Assembly (NCBI GenBank): GCA_963844845.1
Contig: CAWJPW010000003.1
Span: 372,001-436,000 of the forward strand
Length of the DNA: 64,000 nucleotides
Direction of reading: 5' to 3'
DNA from: CAWJPW01 sp963844845
GTDB taxonomy: Bacteria > Acidobacteriota > Thermoanaerobaculia > Thermoanaerobaculales > Sulfomarinibacteraceae
The notes below the pieces were generated by a model. The model saw nothing but the letters and a program-made list of their open reading frames with translations. It had not been told where the DNA came from and ran no database searches. Every line of letters begins with the position of its first letter. Position 1 is the first letter of the stretch. Below, one piece after another: positions 53,048 through 61,564 of the stretch. The position numbers and the translations under genes are program-made.

Positions 53048-54814
53048 TCACTCCCCCTTCCCAGCGGCCTTGATCTCGGCGATGCGGGCCTCGGCGCGCT
53101 TGATGATCAGCTCCATGGCGGGCTTGAACTTCGGTGGCGCTTGTGCCATCCCGGTGCGTACCTGCTCGAGAAGCTGACTGAGCTCCTCGGGGTTGGTGCT
53201 GGCCGCGATCTGTGCCAGCGTCTGCTTGATCATGGGCTTGACCTGCGCGGGGAGGGCGGCGAGCTCGGGCTCCTCCTCGGTTCCGGCCTTGCGGCTGTAC
53301 CACATGGTGGTGGTGGCGTTGCTGGGGAAGTACTCCTTGGCCACCCGCATGACGTCCTCGGCGGTCACCGCCTCGATCTTGGCAGGCATCTCGTTGAGCG
53401 CGTGCCAGTTACCCTCGGCGTCGTAGACCAGGAGCTGGAGCAGCAGATAGAAGTTGGACTGCAGGCGGCGGAAGGAGTCGGCGAGGTTCTGGTTCTTGAC
53501 CTTCTGCAGCTCCTCGGCCGGCACCGGCTCGGTCTTGAGGCGGTCGACCTCGGCGATGAGGGCGTCCTGGACCTCCTGATGGGTGTGCCCGTCGGCGATC
53601 TCGGCACCCATCTCGAAGTAGCCCGCGTACTTCATCGGGCGGACATAGGCGTAAGGCTCGCCGGTGGCCAGCTTCTCCTTCTCCACCAAGGCCTTGTACA
53701 GCCGCCCGGTGCGCCCGGTGAGGATGTCGGTGAGGACCTGAAGGGCGTAGACGTCCTGGTTCACGAAGGACACCGCGTGCCAGCGGACCTCGACGGTGGG
53801 GTTGGTCTCGGCCTCGGCCGCCAGGTGCCGGGTCTCGAGCTGCTCAACCTCCTCGGTGACCATGGGCGGAGGCGGCGTCTTGCCGCGGGGGATTCGACCG
53901 AAGTACTCCTTCACTAGGCCGAGTGCCTGCTTGGGGTCGAAGTCGCCCACCAGCACCGCGGTGAGGTTGTTGGGAGCGTAGTAGGTGGCGAGGAAGTTGC
54001 GGGCCTCAGCGCGGTTGATGGACTCCACGTCCGAAGGCCAGCCCACCACTGGATGGTGATAGGGGATCGAGGTCCAGAACGCCGCGTCGTACTGCTCCTC
54101 GTACTTGGCGATGGGGTCGGACTCCACGCGCATGCGGCGCTCTTCGCGCACCACGTCGCGCTCGGAGTAGAACTCGCGGAACACCAGGTTGGCGAGGCGG
54201 TCGGACTCCATCCAGCACCACAGCTCGAGCTTGTTCGCCGGTACGGTGATGAAGAACGTCGTCATGTCGTTGTTGGTGAAGGCATTGAGCATCGATCCAC
54301 CGTTCTCGGTGTAGATCTTGTCGAACTCGTCCTTGACGATGAGCTTGTGCTGCTCGTCCTGCAGCTTCTTCATCTCGGTGCGCAGCTCACCGAGCCGGGG
54401 AGTCTGGTTCTCCGGCAGGTAGATGCTGCCCGACACCTCGCCGCGGCGCTTGGCCGCTCGGAGTGTCTGGTACTCCTGCTCCATCTGGTCGCGGATCGCA
54501 TCCAGGCGGTCCATGATCGCCTTCTCCTTGGCGTAGTCCTTGGTGGCGATCGTGTGGGTACCCTTGAACATCATGTGCTCGAAGAGGTGAGCGATGCCGG
54601 TGATACCGGGGCGTTCGTTCACCGAGCCGACGTGCGCGACCCAACCGACTGCGATGGTGGGGGTGTCGTGACGCTCGACCATCAGCACCTTCATCCCGTT
54701 GTCCAGGGTGAACTCCTGCACCGGGACGTTGGCCTCCTGGGCGGCCGTCGGCAGCGCGGCGAGCAGCACAGCCGCCGCGACGAGCCAGGCCATACGCGAG
54801 ACTTGTCTCATCAT
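53048..54814 (-). CDS. Exported M16 zinc peptidase (active subunit)
   Basis: 588 residues from ATG at 54814, six bases after AAGGAG. The signal peptide ends LPTAAQEAN. The inverted zinc motif HLFEH (His76, Glu79, His80, in GIAHLFEHMMFKGT) and the third ligand region (REFYSERDVVREERRMR) are intact. An insertion rich in charged residues (about 95-160) separates the motif from the rest. It is longer than typical M16B subunits because of this insertion and a helical C-terminal extension. It forms an operon with the motif-less partner that follows. Confidence 0.92.
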   Translation of the reverse strand: MMRQVSRMAWLVAAAVLLAALPTAAQEANVPVQEFTLDNGMKVLMVERHDTPTIAVGWVAHVGSVNERPGITGIAHLFEHMMFKGTHTIATKDYAKEKAIMDRLDAIRDQMEQEYQTLRAAKRRGEVSGSIYLPENQTPRLGELRTEMKKLQDEQHKLIVKDEFDKIYTENGGSMLNAFTNNDMTTFFITVPANKLELWCWMESDRLANLVFREFYSERDVVREERRMRVESDPIAKYEEQYDAAFWTSIPYHHPVVGWPSDVESINRAEARNFLATYYAPNNLTAVLVGDFDPKQALGLVKEYFGRIPRGKTPPPPMVTEEVEQLETRHLAAEAETNPTVEVRWHAVSFVNQDVYALQVLTDILTGRTGRLYKALVEKEKLATGEPYAYVRPMKYAGYFEMGAEIADGHTHQEVQDALIAEVDRLKTEPVPAEELQKVKNQNLADSFRRLQSNFYLLLQLLVYDAEGNWHALNEMPAKIEAVTAEDVMRVAKEYFPSNATTTMWYSRKAGTEEEPELAALPAQVKPMIKQTLAQIAASTNPEELSQLLEQVRTGMAQAPPKFKPAMELIIKRAEARIAEIKAAGKGE

Positions 54815-54934
54815 GAAGCGCTCCTTCCTGTGTGGATCGATGGCGCCGCTGCAGTCACCCTGCGGCGTCTGCCGAGGTACGTGCAAAGATCCGTGAGGTT
54901 GCAATGTAGCAGGGCCGTGTGAACGGTGCCACCG

Positions 54935-55744
54935 TCACTCGGAGAGGAAGTCAAGCACCCGATCGAGGAGCGCGCCACCGCCTTCGGCGAGGACCGAGTG
55001 GGCGGCGCTCGGTACCCGGATCAGCTCGGCGGCGGGGAGCGCTGCCGCCAGTGCGGCAGTATCCTCCACGGCCACCACGGGATCACGCTCGCCGGCAAGC
55101 ACCAGAGTGGGCATTTTCAGGCTGCGGAGCTCCAGCGGCGCCCTGTCGCGCGCCAGGAGATGCTCCGCTTGTTTCAGGGCGCCCGGCGCGTCCTCCGGCG
55201 CAAGCCCATAGAGGGCTGCGGCGTCGGTCACGAAGGCCGAGTGGCTCTCGTGGAAGGGCGGGGCGAAGCCGAGGGTCATGAGGGACTCGCCAACCGCGTC
55301 GGGAGGGAGGTGCCGGATCATCGTCGCCAGCAGGGTGATGGCGCGGCGGCCGTGACGCGAGAGCTTGGCGGCACAGGAGGCGAGCACCATGCGGCGCACC
55401 CGGTGGGGGAAGGCAGCCGCTGCAGCCAGGGCGATGTGGCCACCCATGCTGGCGCCCAGGAGTGCCGCGGATGCCAGGCCGTGCTCGTCGAGCAGCGCCG
55501 CAATCTCGGCCGCCGCGCCCTCCAAGGTGAAGCTCTCGCCGCCGCGCGACTCGCCGACGCCGCGGTTGTCGGGGCACAGAACCGTGTGGCGGGGAGCGAG
55601 GAGGAGCGGGAGGTCTCCCCAGATCCGGTGCGTGGAGCCGAGACCGGCCAACAACACCACGGCGGGGCCGTGGCCGACGCGAACTCCACCCATGGGGCCG
55701 CGGGGTCCGTTGCAGCGGAAGCGGGTGGGCGTGACTCGTTGCAT
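54935..55744 (-). CDS. Alpha/beta-fold hydrolase
   Basis: 269 residues from ATG at 55744. The hydrolase triad is in order: nucleophile in GASMGG, acid in GERDPV and His in PSAAHSVLAEG. The oxyanion region LLAGLGSTHRIW and the NRGVGES loop are typical of the family. The substrate cannot be predicted. No ribosome site is seen before the start. The gene diverges from coaX across about 70 bases. Confidence 0.9.
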   Translation of the reverse strand: MQRVTPTRFRCNGPRGPMGGVRVGHGPAVVLLAGLGSTHRIWGDLPLLLAPRHTVLCPDNRGVGESRGGESFTLEGAAAEIAALLDEHGLASAALLGASMGGHIALAAAAAFPHRVRRMVLASCAAKLSRHGRRAITLLATMIRHLPPDAVGESLMTLGFAPPFHESHSAFVTDAAALYGLAPEDAPGALKQAEHLLARDRAPLELRSLKMPTLVLAGERDPVVAVEDTAALAAALPAAELIRVPSAAHSVLAEGGGALLDRVLDFLSE

Positions 55745-55817
55745 CGACTAAAATGCGCAGCACCGACTGGCCGAGAGCTTTCGCTATTATATCGGCTCCG
55801 GTGGGTGGAGGTATCGG

Positions 55818-56600
55818 TTGAGCGAGCTGCTGCTGACCATGGACGTGGGCAACACCAACAAGGTCATCGGGCTGTTCGAAGGGGAACGGGTGCGCTCGCA
55901 CTGGCGCCTCGCGACCCACGCCGAGCAGACCGCAGACGAGATGGGCCTGTGGCTGCGTCAGCTGCTCGGCTGGGCAGAGGTCGATGCCGGGGATCTCGTG
56001 GGTGTGGCCGTGGCGTCGGTGGTACCGCCGCTGGACCCTCAGCTGCGCGAGGCGGTCACCCGCTATCTGGGGCTCGAGCCCTTCTTCGTGGAGCCGGGCA
56101 TTCGCACCGGCATGCCGCTGCGCGTGGAGCTGCCCCAGGAGCTCGGCGCCGACCGCCTCTGTGATGCGGTGGCGGCGTACGCCCGCTACGGCGGGCCCTG
56201 CGTGGTGGTCGATTTCGGCACCGCGGCGACGTGGGAGGTTGTGTCGGCCAAGGGCGAGTACCTCGGCGGTGTCATCGCGCCGGGCCCCGGCATCACCGCC
56301 GAGTCTCTCTTCGAGCGCACCGCCAAGCTGCCGCGAGTGGCGCTGGCCCCGCCGCCGCGAACCATCGGCAAGGCCACCGTGGACAGCATTCAGTCGGGGA
56401 TCTTCTACGGTTACCTGGGGCTGGTGGAGGAGATCACACGACGCGTGCTGGCCGAGCTCGGCCCCGCCACGGTAGTGGCCACCGGCGGTTTCGCGGCGGT
56501 CTTCGCCGAGCAAAGCGACCTCCTCCATCACGTGGAGCCCGACCTCACGCTGGAGGGCCTGCGCCTCCTCTGGCTCAAGAACTCCTCGGGTGCCGCGTGA
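55818..56600 (+). CDS. coaX: Type III pantothenate kinase
   Basis: 260 residues from TTG at 55818, with GGTGGAGG in front. ASKHA-fold motifs are intact: MDVGNTNKVIGLF (phosphate 1), ELGADRLCDAVAAY (catalytic Asp region), VVDFGTAATW (phosphate 2) and VVATGGFAAV near the end. It phosphorylates pantothenate in the first step of coenzyme A synthesis. The GTGA overlap with pgsA makes a two-gene unit. A -10-like TATTAT lies about 30 bases upstream. Confidence 0.95.
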   Translation: MSELLLTMDVGNTNKVIGLFEGERVRSHWRLATHAEQTADEMGLWLRQLLGWAEVDAGDLVGVAVASVVPPLDPQLREAVTRYLGLEPFFVEPGIRTGMPLRVELPQELGADRLCDAVAAYARYGGPCVVVDFGTAATWEVVSAKGEYLGGVIAPGPGITAESLFERTAKLPRVALAPPPRTIGKATVDSIQSGIFYGYLGLVEEITRRVLAELGPATVVATGGFAAVFAEQSDLLHHVEPDLTLEGLRLLWLKNSSGAA

Positions 56601-57253
56601 AGTACGACGAGGGCTCTGACCGCCGCGAGTGGCTGCGTGCTTCGGTGGAGGAGAAGCTGCGGCCGGTGACGGTGCCCAACTTCATCACCATGGTGCGCAT
56701 GGCGATGATCCCGTTCTTCGTGCTCGCGGTGAGCGAGCGCGACTTCCGGCTGGCACTCCTGGTATTCGTGCTGGCCGGGCTCACCGACGCCATGGACGGC
56801 TTTCTTGCCCGTTTTCTCGACATGCACTCGGTGATCGGCGCCTATCTCGACCCACTTGCCGACAAGCTCCTGCTCACCACCGCCTATGTCTCGCTCACCG
56901 TGCCCATGGGGCAGCGGGTGGTGATTCCCCTGTGGCTCACCATCTTGGCCCTGTTCCGCGATCTTCTCATCGTCTTCGTGGCGGTCTCGCTCTACATGGT
57001 CGAGGACGTGCGGCGGTTCCCCCCCAGCGTGTGGGGCAAGGCAACGACGTTCATGCACGTTCTCACCGTGGTCGTGGTGCTCATGGCCAACATGAACGGC
57101 ATCCCCGGCTGGCTGCCCGGGGTCTGCTTCTACGTCTCCTTCGGCTTCGTGCTGATCTCGGGCTTCAACTACATCTACCGCGCCAGCGGGCTGCTCGAGG
57201 CCGCCCGAGCCAGGCGCCGCCGCGACTCCGACTCCGAGGCCGACAGCCCGTAG
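56597..57253 (+). CDS. pgsA: CDP-alcohol phosphatidyltransferase (PgsA-like)
   Basis: 218 residues from GTG at 56597 overlapping coaX by four bases. The CDP-alcohol signature DxxDGxxARxxxxxxxxGxxxDxxxD is complete (DAMDGFLAR then GAYLDPLADK). About six membrane segments follow the motif pattern of phosphatidylglycerophosphate synthase. The N-terminal 25 residues are charged and longer than usual. PgsA is the best guess; another CDP-alcohol transferase of the same class is possible. Confidence 0.85.
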   Translation: MKYDEGSDRREWLRASVEEKLRPVTVPNFITMVRMAMIPFFVLAVSERDFRLALLVFVLAGLTDAMDGFLARFLDMHSVIGAYLDPLADKLLLTTAYVSLTVPMGQRVVIPLWLTILALFRDLLIVFVAVSLYMVEDVRRFPPSVWGKATTFMHVLTVVVVLMANMNGIPGWLPGVCFYVSFGFVLISGFNYIYRASGLLEAARARRRRDSDSEADSP

Positions 57254-57503
57254 CACACTCGGATCGAACCGCCCCATGCCACGTCACCGGGCCAACCCGC
57301 CACCCAGATTGGCGTCAATCGTCCGAGGTCCGGCCTGCAGCCCATTCGACGCTCCGTTGCGGGCTGGAGCGGGGGGGCAGTGAGGGTAGTGAGTCGACCG
57401 CGGCGCCGCCGTGCCGACGCTTCGTCGTCGCCGTCGCTGGGAGACGCGCCGCTCTGGCTGGTGCCCTGGAGTCGCAGCAGAGGCGGGGTGTGTGGGCGGC
57501 AGC

Positions 57504-58760
57504 CTACGAGATGGTCTCGGGAGGCTCGAACGTCGGCATGATGTCGTTGAGCACGCGGATGACGTCCCGAGCGATGACCCTTTCCTCGTTGGTGGGTACC
57601 ACCAGGACTTTCACCTTCGAGTCGGTCGTGGAGATCTCATCCTCGACGCCGCGGACCCCGGCGTTCTTCGCGCGGTCGAGGTGCACGCCCATCCACTCCA
57701 TGTCGGTGACGGTGGCCTCGCGCACCTCGGGGGAGTTCTCGCCGATGCCGCCGGTGAAGATCACCGCGTCCACCCCACCCATGGCGGCGGCGTAGGCGCC
57801 GATGTACTTTTTGAGGCGGTAGCAGAACATCCGGAAAGCTACGTCGGCGCGGCGGTTGCCCTCGCTCCGCGCCTTGAGGATCTCGCGCATGTCGGAGGAC
57901 ACGCCCGACACACCATACAGACCCGAGTGCTTGTTGAGCATTGTGTTGACCTGGTGGAGGGTGAGCTCCTCCATCGCCATCAGCCAGGGAATGGTGGCCG
58001 GGTCGAGGTCGCCGGACCGCGTCCCCATCACCAGACCCTCCAGAGGCGTGAAACCCATGGAGGTGTCAATGCTGCGGCCACGGTCCACCGCCGCCGCCGA
58101 GGCGCCGTTGCCCAGGTGACAGGTGACCATGCGCTTCTCGTCGCGCTTCCACCCGAGGATCTGGCAGGTGCGGAAGGAGACGTAGCGGTGCGAGGTGCCG
58201 TGGAAGCCGTAGCGGCGCAGGTGATGGGCCCGGTAGAACTGGAACGGGATGGCGTAGAGGAAGGCGTGCGCCGGCATGGTCTGGTGGAAGGCGGTGTCGA
58301 ACACCGCCACGTGGGGGACGTCGGGAAGAACTGAGGACGCGGCGTAGTAGCCCCGCAGGTTCGGCGGGTTGTGGAGGGGAGCCAGCACCGAGCACGCCTC
58401 GATCCTGGAGACCACCTCGGGGGTGATGAGCACCGAGGACGCGAACGTCTCTCCGCCGTGCACCATGCGGTGGCCCACCGCATTCACGTCCTGGACGCTG
58501 TCGAGGACGCCGTGGTCTGGATCGGCCAGGGCCCGCAGCGCCCACTCGATGGCGGCGCGGTGCTCGAGGATCTCACGGTAGTCCTGGTGCGGCTCGCGGC
58601 CGGGCACGCTGAGCACGAGGCGGGAGTCAGAGAGGCCGATCTTCTCTACCTGGCCAACGGCGAGGGTGAGGTCCTGGTGCGCGTTCATCCGCTCGAGGTC
58701 GGTCTCGATGACCTGGAACTTCACCGACGAGGAGCCGCTGTTGAGGACGAGAATCTTCAT
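57504..58760 (-). CDS. ackA: Acetate/propionate kinase
   Basis: 418 residues from ATG at 58760 behind GGGGAG. The ASKHA acetokinase motifs are present: VLNSGSSSVKF, GHRMVHGG, FDTAFHQTMP, RRYGFHGTSHRYVS, CHLGNGAS, and FTGGIGENS near the end. It interconverts acetyl-phosphate and acetate with ATP formation. It follows a 3-hydroxyacyl-CoA dehydrogenase gene by 18 bases. No phosphotransacetylase gene is adjacent. Confidence 0.95.
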   Translation of the reverse strand: MKILVLNSGSSSVKFQVIETDLERMNAHQDLTLAVGQVEKIGLSDSRLVLSVPGREPHQDYREILEHRAAIEWALRALADPDHGVLDSVQDVNAVGHRMVHGGETFASSVLITPEVVSRIEACSVLAPLHNPPNLRGYYAASSVLPDVPHVAVFDTAFHQTMPAHAFLYAIPFQFYRAHHLRRYGFHGTSHRYVSFRTCQILGWKRDEKRMVTCHLGNGASAAAVDRGRSIDTSMGFTPLEGLVMGTRSGDLDPATIPWLMAMEELTLHQVNTMLNKHSGLYGVSGVSSDMREILKARSEGNRRADVAFRMFCYRLKKYIGAYAAAMGGVDAVIFTGGIGENSPEVREATVTDMEWMGVHLDRAKNAGVRGVEDEISTTDSKVKVLVVPTNEERVIARDVIRVLNDIMPTFEPPETIS

Positions 58761-58778
58761 GGATACGCTCCCCGGTGA

Positions 58779-59687
58779 TCAGACGAGGCCGGGCTTGTCG
58801 TCGGCTAGGCGGTCAAGGCGCCGCCGGTTGGCGTCGTAGGTGAAGAAGCCGCGGCCGGTCTTGGCGCCGAGCACGCCAGCCCGCACCATTCGCTTGAGGA
58901 GCGGGCAGGGGCGGAAGCGCGGCTCGCCGCTCTCGTGGTAGAGGTGCTGCATCCAGTTGAGGACGCGATCGAGACCCACCCGGTCAGCCCACTCCAGAGG
59001 GCCGGTGCGGAAGTCGAAGCCCAGCTTCATGGCGAGGTCCACCTCGGCGGGTGCGGCGACGCCCTCCATCACCACGTGCATGGCCTCGTTGATGAGCGGC
59101 AGCGCCACCCGGGTGGTGACGAATCCGGGCATCTCGAAGACCTTGATGGGCACCTTGTCGAGGAGACGGGCGAAGCTGACGGCGCGCTCGTAGGCGATGT
59201 CGCTCGTGAGCTGTCCGCGCACAACCTCGACCACCCTCGTGCTGGTCACCGGGTAGAGGAAGTGCATCCCCAAGATGCGCTCCGGGTGGTGGCAGCCGGC
59301 GGCGAGCTCGGAGATGGACAGCGTCGAGGTGTTGATGACGACGGGGCAGTCGGGGGGCATGCGGACGTCGAGCTCGCGCAGGATCTCGCGCTTGAGCTCG
59401 GGGTCCTCCTGGACCGTCTCGATGGCAAGCTCGGACTCAGCGGCGCACTCGAACTCGGTGACCCAGTGGATGCGCGACAGGATCGCCCGCTTCTCTGACT
59501 CGGTGAGACTGAAGCGGCTGATGTCGTGGTCCAGGGTGGTCCCGAGCTCCTGGCGCGACGTCTCGGCCCGCTCCAGTGAGAGCTCCTTGAGGCAGACATT
59601 GAGGCCCTGTTGCGCCACCTTGGTGGCGATGGAGCGGCCCATCATGCCGCCTCCGATGATTGCAACGGTGTGCAGTTCCCAGCTCAT
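58779..59687 (-). CDS. 3-hydroxyacyl-CoA dehydrogenase family protein
   Basis: 302 residues from ATG at 59687. The NAD-binding motif IIGGGMMGRSIA, the ETVQED loop, NTSTLSISELA and the GMHFLYPV segment with the catalytic His are present, as is the C-terminal GPLEWADRVGLD helix region. It is the size of 3-hydroxybutyryl-CoA dehydrogenase, which oxidises (S)-3-hydroxyacyl-CoA. It heads an operon with ackA, so a link to short-chain acid metabolism is likely. A -10-like TAGACT lies seven bases before the start on the minus strand. Confidence 0.9.
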   Translation of the reverse strand: MSWELHTVAIIGGGMMGRSIATKVAQQGLNVCLKELSLERAETSRQELGTTLDHDISRFSLTESEKRAILSRIHWVTEFECAAESELAIETVQEDPELKREILRELDVRMPPDCPVVINTSTLSISELAAGCHHPERILGMHFLYPVTSTRVVEVVRGQLTSDIAYERAVSFARLLDKVPIKVFEMPGFVTTRVALPLINEAMHVVMEGVAAPAEVDLAMKLGFDFRTGPLEWADRVGLDRVLNWMQHLYHESGEPRFRPCPLLKRMVRAGVLGAKTGRGFFTYDANRRRLDRLADDKPGLV

Positions 59688-59748
59688 GGTGCGGAGTCTA
59701 GCACGAGAGAAGCGCGCTTTGTGAATATTTTCCCAAGGTAGGATCTTC

Positions 59749-59778
59749 TTGTGGGAAGGACGACGGCTGCTCTATGAT
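59749..59778 (+). promoter_or_regulatory. Promoter of the TlpA-like gene, leaderless spacing
   Basis: TTGTGG (59749-59754) and TATGAT (59773-59778) are separated by 18 bases, and the ATG follows six bases after the -10. The transcript should begin at or next to the start codon. Confidence 0.6.
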
Positions 59779-59784
59779 GCGCCC

Positions 59785-60348
59785 ATGAGAGTGATACCTC
59801 GCGCCATCGCCGCAGGCCTCTTCCTGGTGGCCGGAGTGGCTGCGGCGGCAGCCCCGGCGAAGCCGCAGCCTCCCTTTCCCAACCTCGAGATGCGCTCGCT
59901 CAAAGACGGCTCGCTCACCGAGCTGACCAGCTTCGTCGGCCACCCGGTGCTCCTGACCTTCTGGGCCAGCTGGTGCGGGCCGTGCCGAATGGAGCTGCCA
60001 GAGATCGAGAAGCTCTACAATACGTTCGGCGACGACGGCTTTGTGGTCGCCGCCGTCAACATGGACCGGAGCGCTGAGATCGCTCGGATGTTCGTGACGC
60101 AGGTCGGCATCACCCTGCCCGTGTATAGGCTCGATGCCGCCACCATGCGGCGCCTCGGTGTGAAGAACCTCCCCACCAATGTGCTGCTCGATCCTTCGGG
60201 TCACGTCCTGCAGATCTACGAGGGTTACGACCCTGCCGTCGTCAAGGACATCCGGCGGCGGCTGGAGCAGATGCTCCAGGGGAGCCCGGCCGGCTCCACC
60301 GGCACGGTTGATTCGGCGCGTGATGCCGAGCCGACGACGCACGGCTGA
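59785..60348 (+). CDS. TlpA/ResA-like periplasmic thioredoxin
   Basis: 187 residues from ATG at 59785. A signal peptide or anchor (AIAAGLFLVAGVAAAAAP) is followed by a thioredoxin fold with FWASWCGPCRMELPEI and the cis-Pro region KNLPTNVLLD. TlpA-type proteins reduce disulfides in the periplasm, for example in cytochrome c maturation. The last 25 residues are polar and lie outside the fold. The next gene overlaps its end by 26 bases. Confidence 0.9.
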   Translation: MRVIPRAIAAGLFLVAGVAAAAAPAKPQPPFPNLEMRSLKDGSLTELTSFVGHPVLLTFWASWCGPCRMELPEIEKLYNTFGDDGFVVAAVNMDRSAEIARMFVTQVGITLPVYRLDAATMRRLGVKNLPTNVLLDPSGHVLQIYEGYDPAVVKDIRRRLEQMLQGSPAGSTGTVDSARDAEPTTHG

Positions 60349-61171
60349 GGCTGGGGGTCTGCCCTTCGCCGCCCTGCTTCTGGCCGGGGTGGTGGTGGCC
60401 GGTTGGGGTGCGCCCACGGTGCGCCAGGTGGCGTGGACGGCGGTGCAGTTCTTCCCGCCCGACCTGGCCAGGCAGGTCCACCGCCACGACGATCGCTTCG
60501 ACGCCGGTATCGCACGCGGGCTGGCGGCGCGGTCTGCGCGCTGGCAGGCCACGCGCGGCGACCTCGTCCTCGGCGCCGAGCTGGAGACGCGTCGGGCGAT
60601 GACTGCGCTTCGCACGCCGGTGCCGCTGGGGGACCTGGTGGAGGACCTCGGCGTGCTGGCGGTATGTGTGGCGGATGCCAACGATCCTCTGGCGGTGTCC
60701 GACGCCGATCCGCGCGAGCCCACCTACGGCGACGCCTACCGGCGTTATGTCGACAGCATCCTCGGGCGGGTTCGGTTGGTGTACTACGGCCGGGATGCGG
60801 GTCTGTTGGGGGGTCGACTCGGCGCCACCCTCACTGCCGCGGTGCAGCGCAGCCGGAACCTCTACCCCTACGTGGGGCAGGAGTTCTACCGCACGGGGCA
60901 GCTGCGCGACTGGCGCAGCTTCGACGACCGCTCCGTGGCGTTCGGGGTGGCAGGTGTGGCGCTGTCGCGGGCGATGACCGATGTGGCCAACGTGGCGGCC
61001 TACGTGTGGAAGGGTGGTGGCGGGTTGGTGCCGGCGCCGCGACCGACGCCGGCTGGGCACGTCGGGCCGACGGTGACGGTGGCACTGGAAGGTGGCCTGC
61101 CGGAGCGCGACCGCCCCAAGCGCGGCAAGCCCGCCATGCCGCAGGGGCGTATCGCGCTGCCGCCGCCGTAG
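60323..61171 (+). CDS. Exported protein of unknown function
   Basis: 282 residues from ATG at 60323, inside the end of the TlpA-like gene. The N-terminal hydrophobic segment (PFAALLLAGVVVAG) would release a mature protein beginning WGAPTVRQVAW, followed by FFPPDLARQVHRHDDRFDAG. A mature N-terminal Trp with nearby His residues recalls zinc phospholipase C/P1 nuclease proteins, whose Trp1 binds metal, but the remaining ligands cannot be assigned, so this is only a suggestion. The C-terminal 60 residues are Pro/Gly/Arg-rich and probably disordered. Confidence 0.65.
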   Translation: MPSRRRTAEAGGLPFAALLLAGVVVAGWGAPTVRQVAWTAVQFFPPDLARQVHRHDDRFDAGIARGLAARSARWQATRGDLVLGAELETRRAMTALRTPVPLGDLVEDLGVLAVCVADANDPLAVSDADPREPTYGDAYRRYVDSILGRVRLVYYGRDAGLLGGRLGATLTAAVQRSRNLYPYVGQEFYRTGQLRDWRSFDDRSVAFGVAGVALSRAMTDVANVAAYVWKGGGGLVPAPRPTPAGHVGPTVTVALEGGLPERDRPKRGKPAMPQGRIALPPP

Positions 61172-61564
61172 CAGCGGCGGCGGGGACGGCGTCAGCGGCA
61201 GCGGCCGGGAACGGCGGCGGCGGCCGATACCGCCGCGGAGGAGGTGTCCTCCGGCGGGCGTGCCGTCCATGACGTTCTCCCGGGAGCGCTTCCTCGCCGG
61301 GAGGGCGCCCGCGGGAAACGTCATGGGGGGCTCCCACGGCCCTTCGCGTTCGGAGAAGTGGACTCGAACGACCAAGCAGGCGACTCGGCGCAGGGCTTCG
61401 GGGGCGGCCGTGGCGCCGTCTGCCGGCTCGAGTCGTTGCCGCCCCCGGGCCCGCGCCGACGGGCGGCGTAGCCGCCCGGGAGCCGGTGTCCGAGCCGTTG
61501 CCGCGCTGACGGGGAGCGCCTTCCGTCGCTGTCTACTCGCTACTCTGCACTCTCTTTACCTTCA
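61172..61564. other. Repeat-containing intergenic region
   Basis: No gene is supported. Most of it is the family-A repeat copy 4 (61237-61500), followed by a pyrimidine-rich tract (61529-61563) of CTACTC/CACTCT/CTTTACC units like those at 12354-12382. Confidence 0.65.
61237..61500 (+). repeat. Dispersed repeat family A, copy 4
   Basis: The stem is CATGACGTTCTCCC (61268-61281) with GGGAAACGTCATGG (61313-61326), 58 bases end to end excluding the last G. Relative to copies 2 and 3 the T at the second position and its partner A have both switched (CTTGACG/CGTCAAG to CATGACG/CGTCATG). The GGGGGGCTCCCACGGCCC box and the distal GGGCGGCG hairpin follow. Confidence 0.75.

Noticed and set aside
29880..61375. 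Constant-length reading frame (PPxTFPA...RSRExVxDGTPAGG) through family-A repeats as a protein domain
   Set aside because: The frame lacks a start, is interrupted by a stop just upstream in copy 1, and the substitutions preserve base pairing more clearly than amino acids. Kept as a repeat, though a coding origin is not strictly excluded.
61340..61380. tRNA T-loop-like GTTCGAGTCCACTTCTCCG on the minus strand of repeat A copy 4
   Set aside because: No cloverleaf can be drawn and the other copies do not keep the T-loop, so a tRNA or tRNA-derived origin is not supported.
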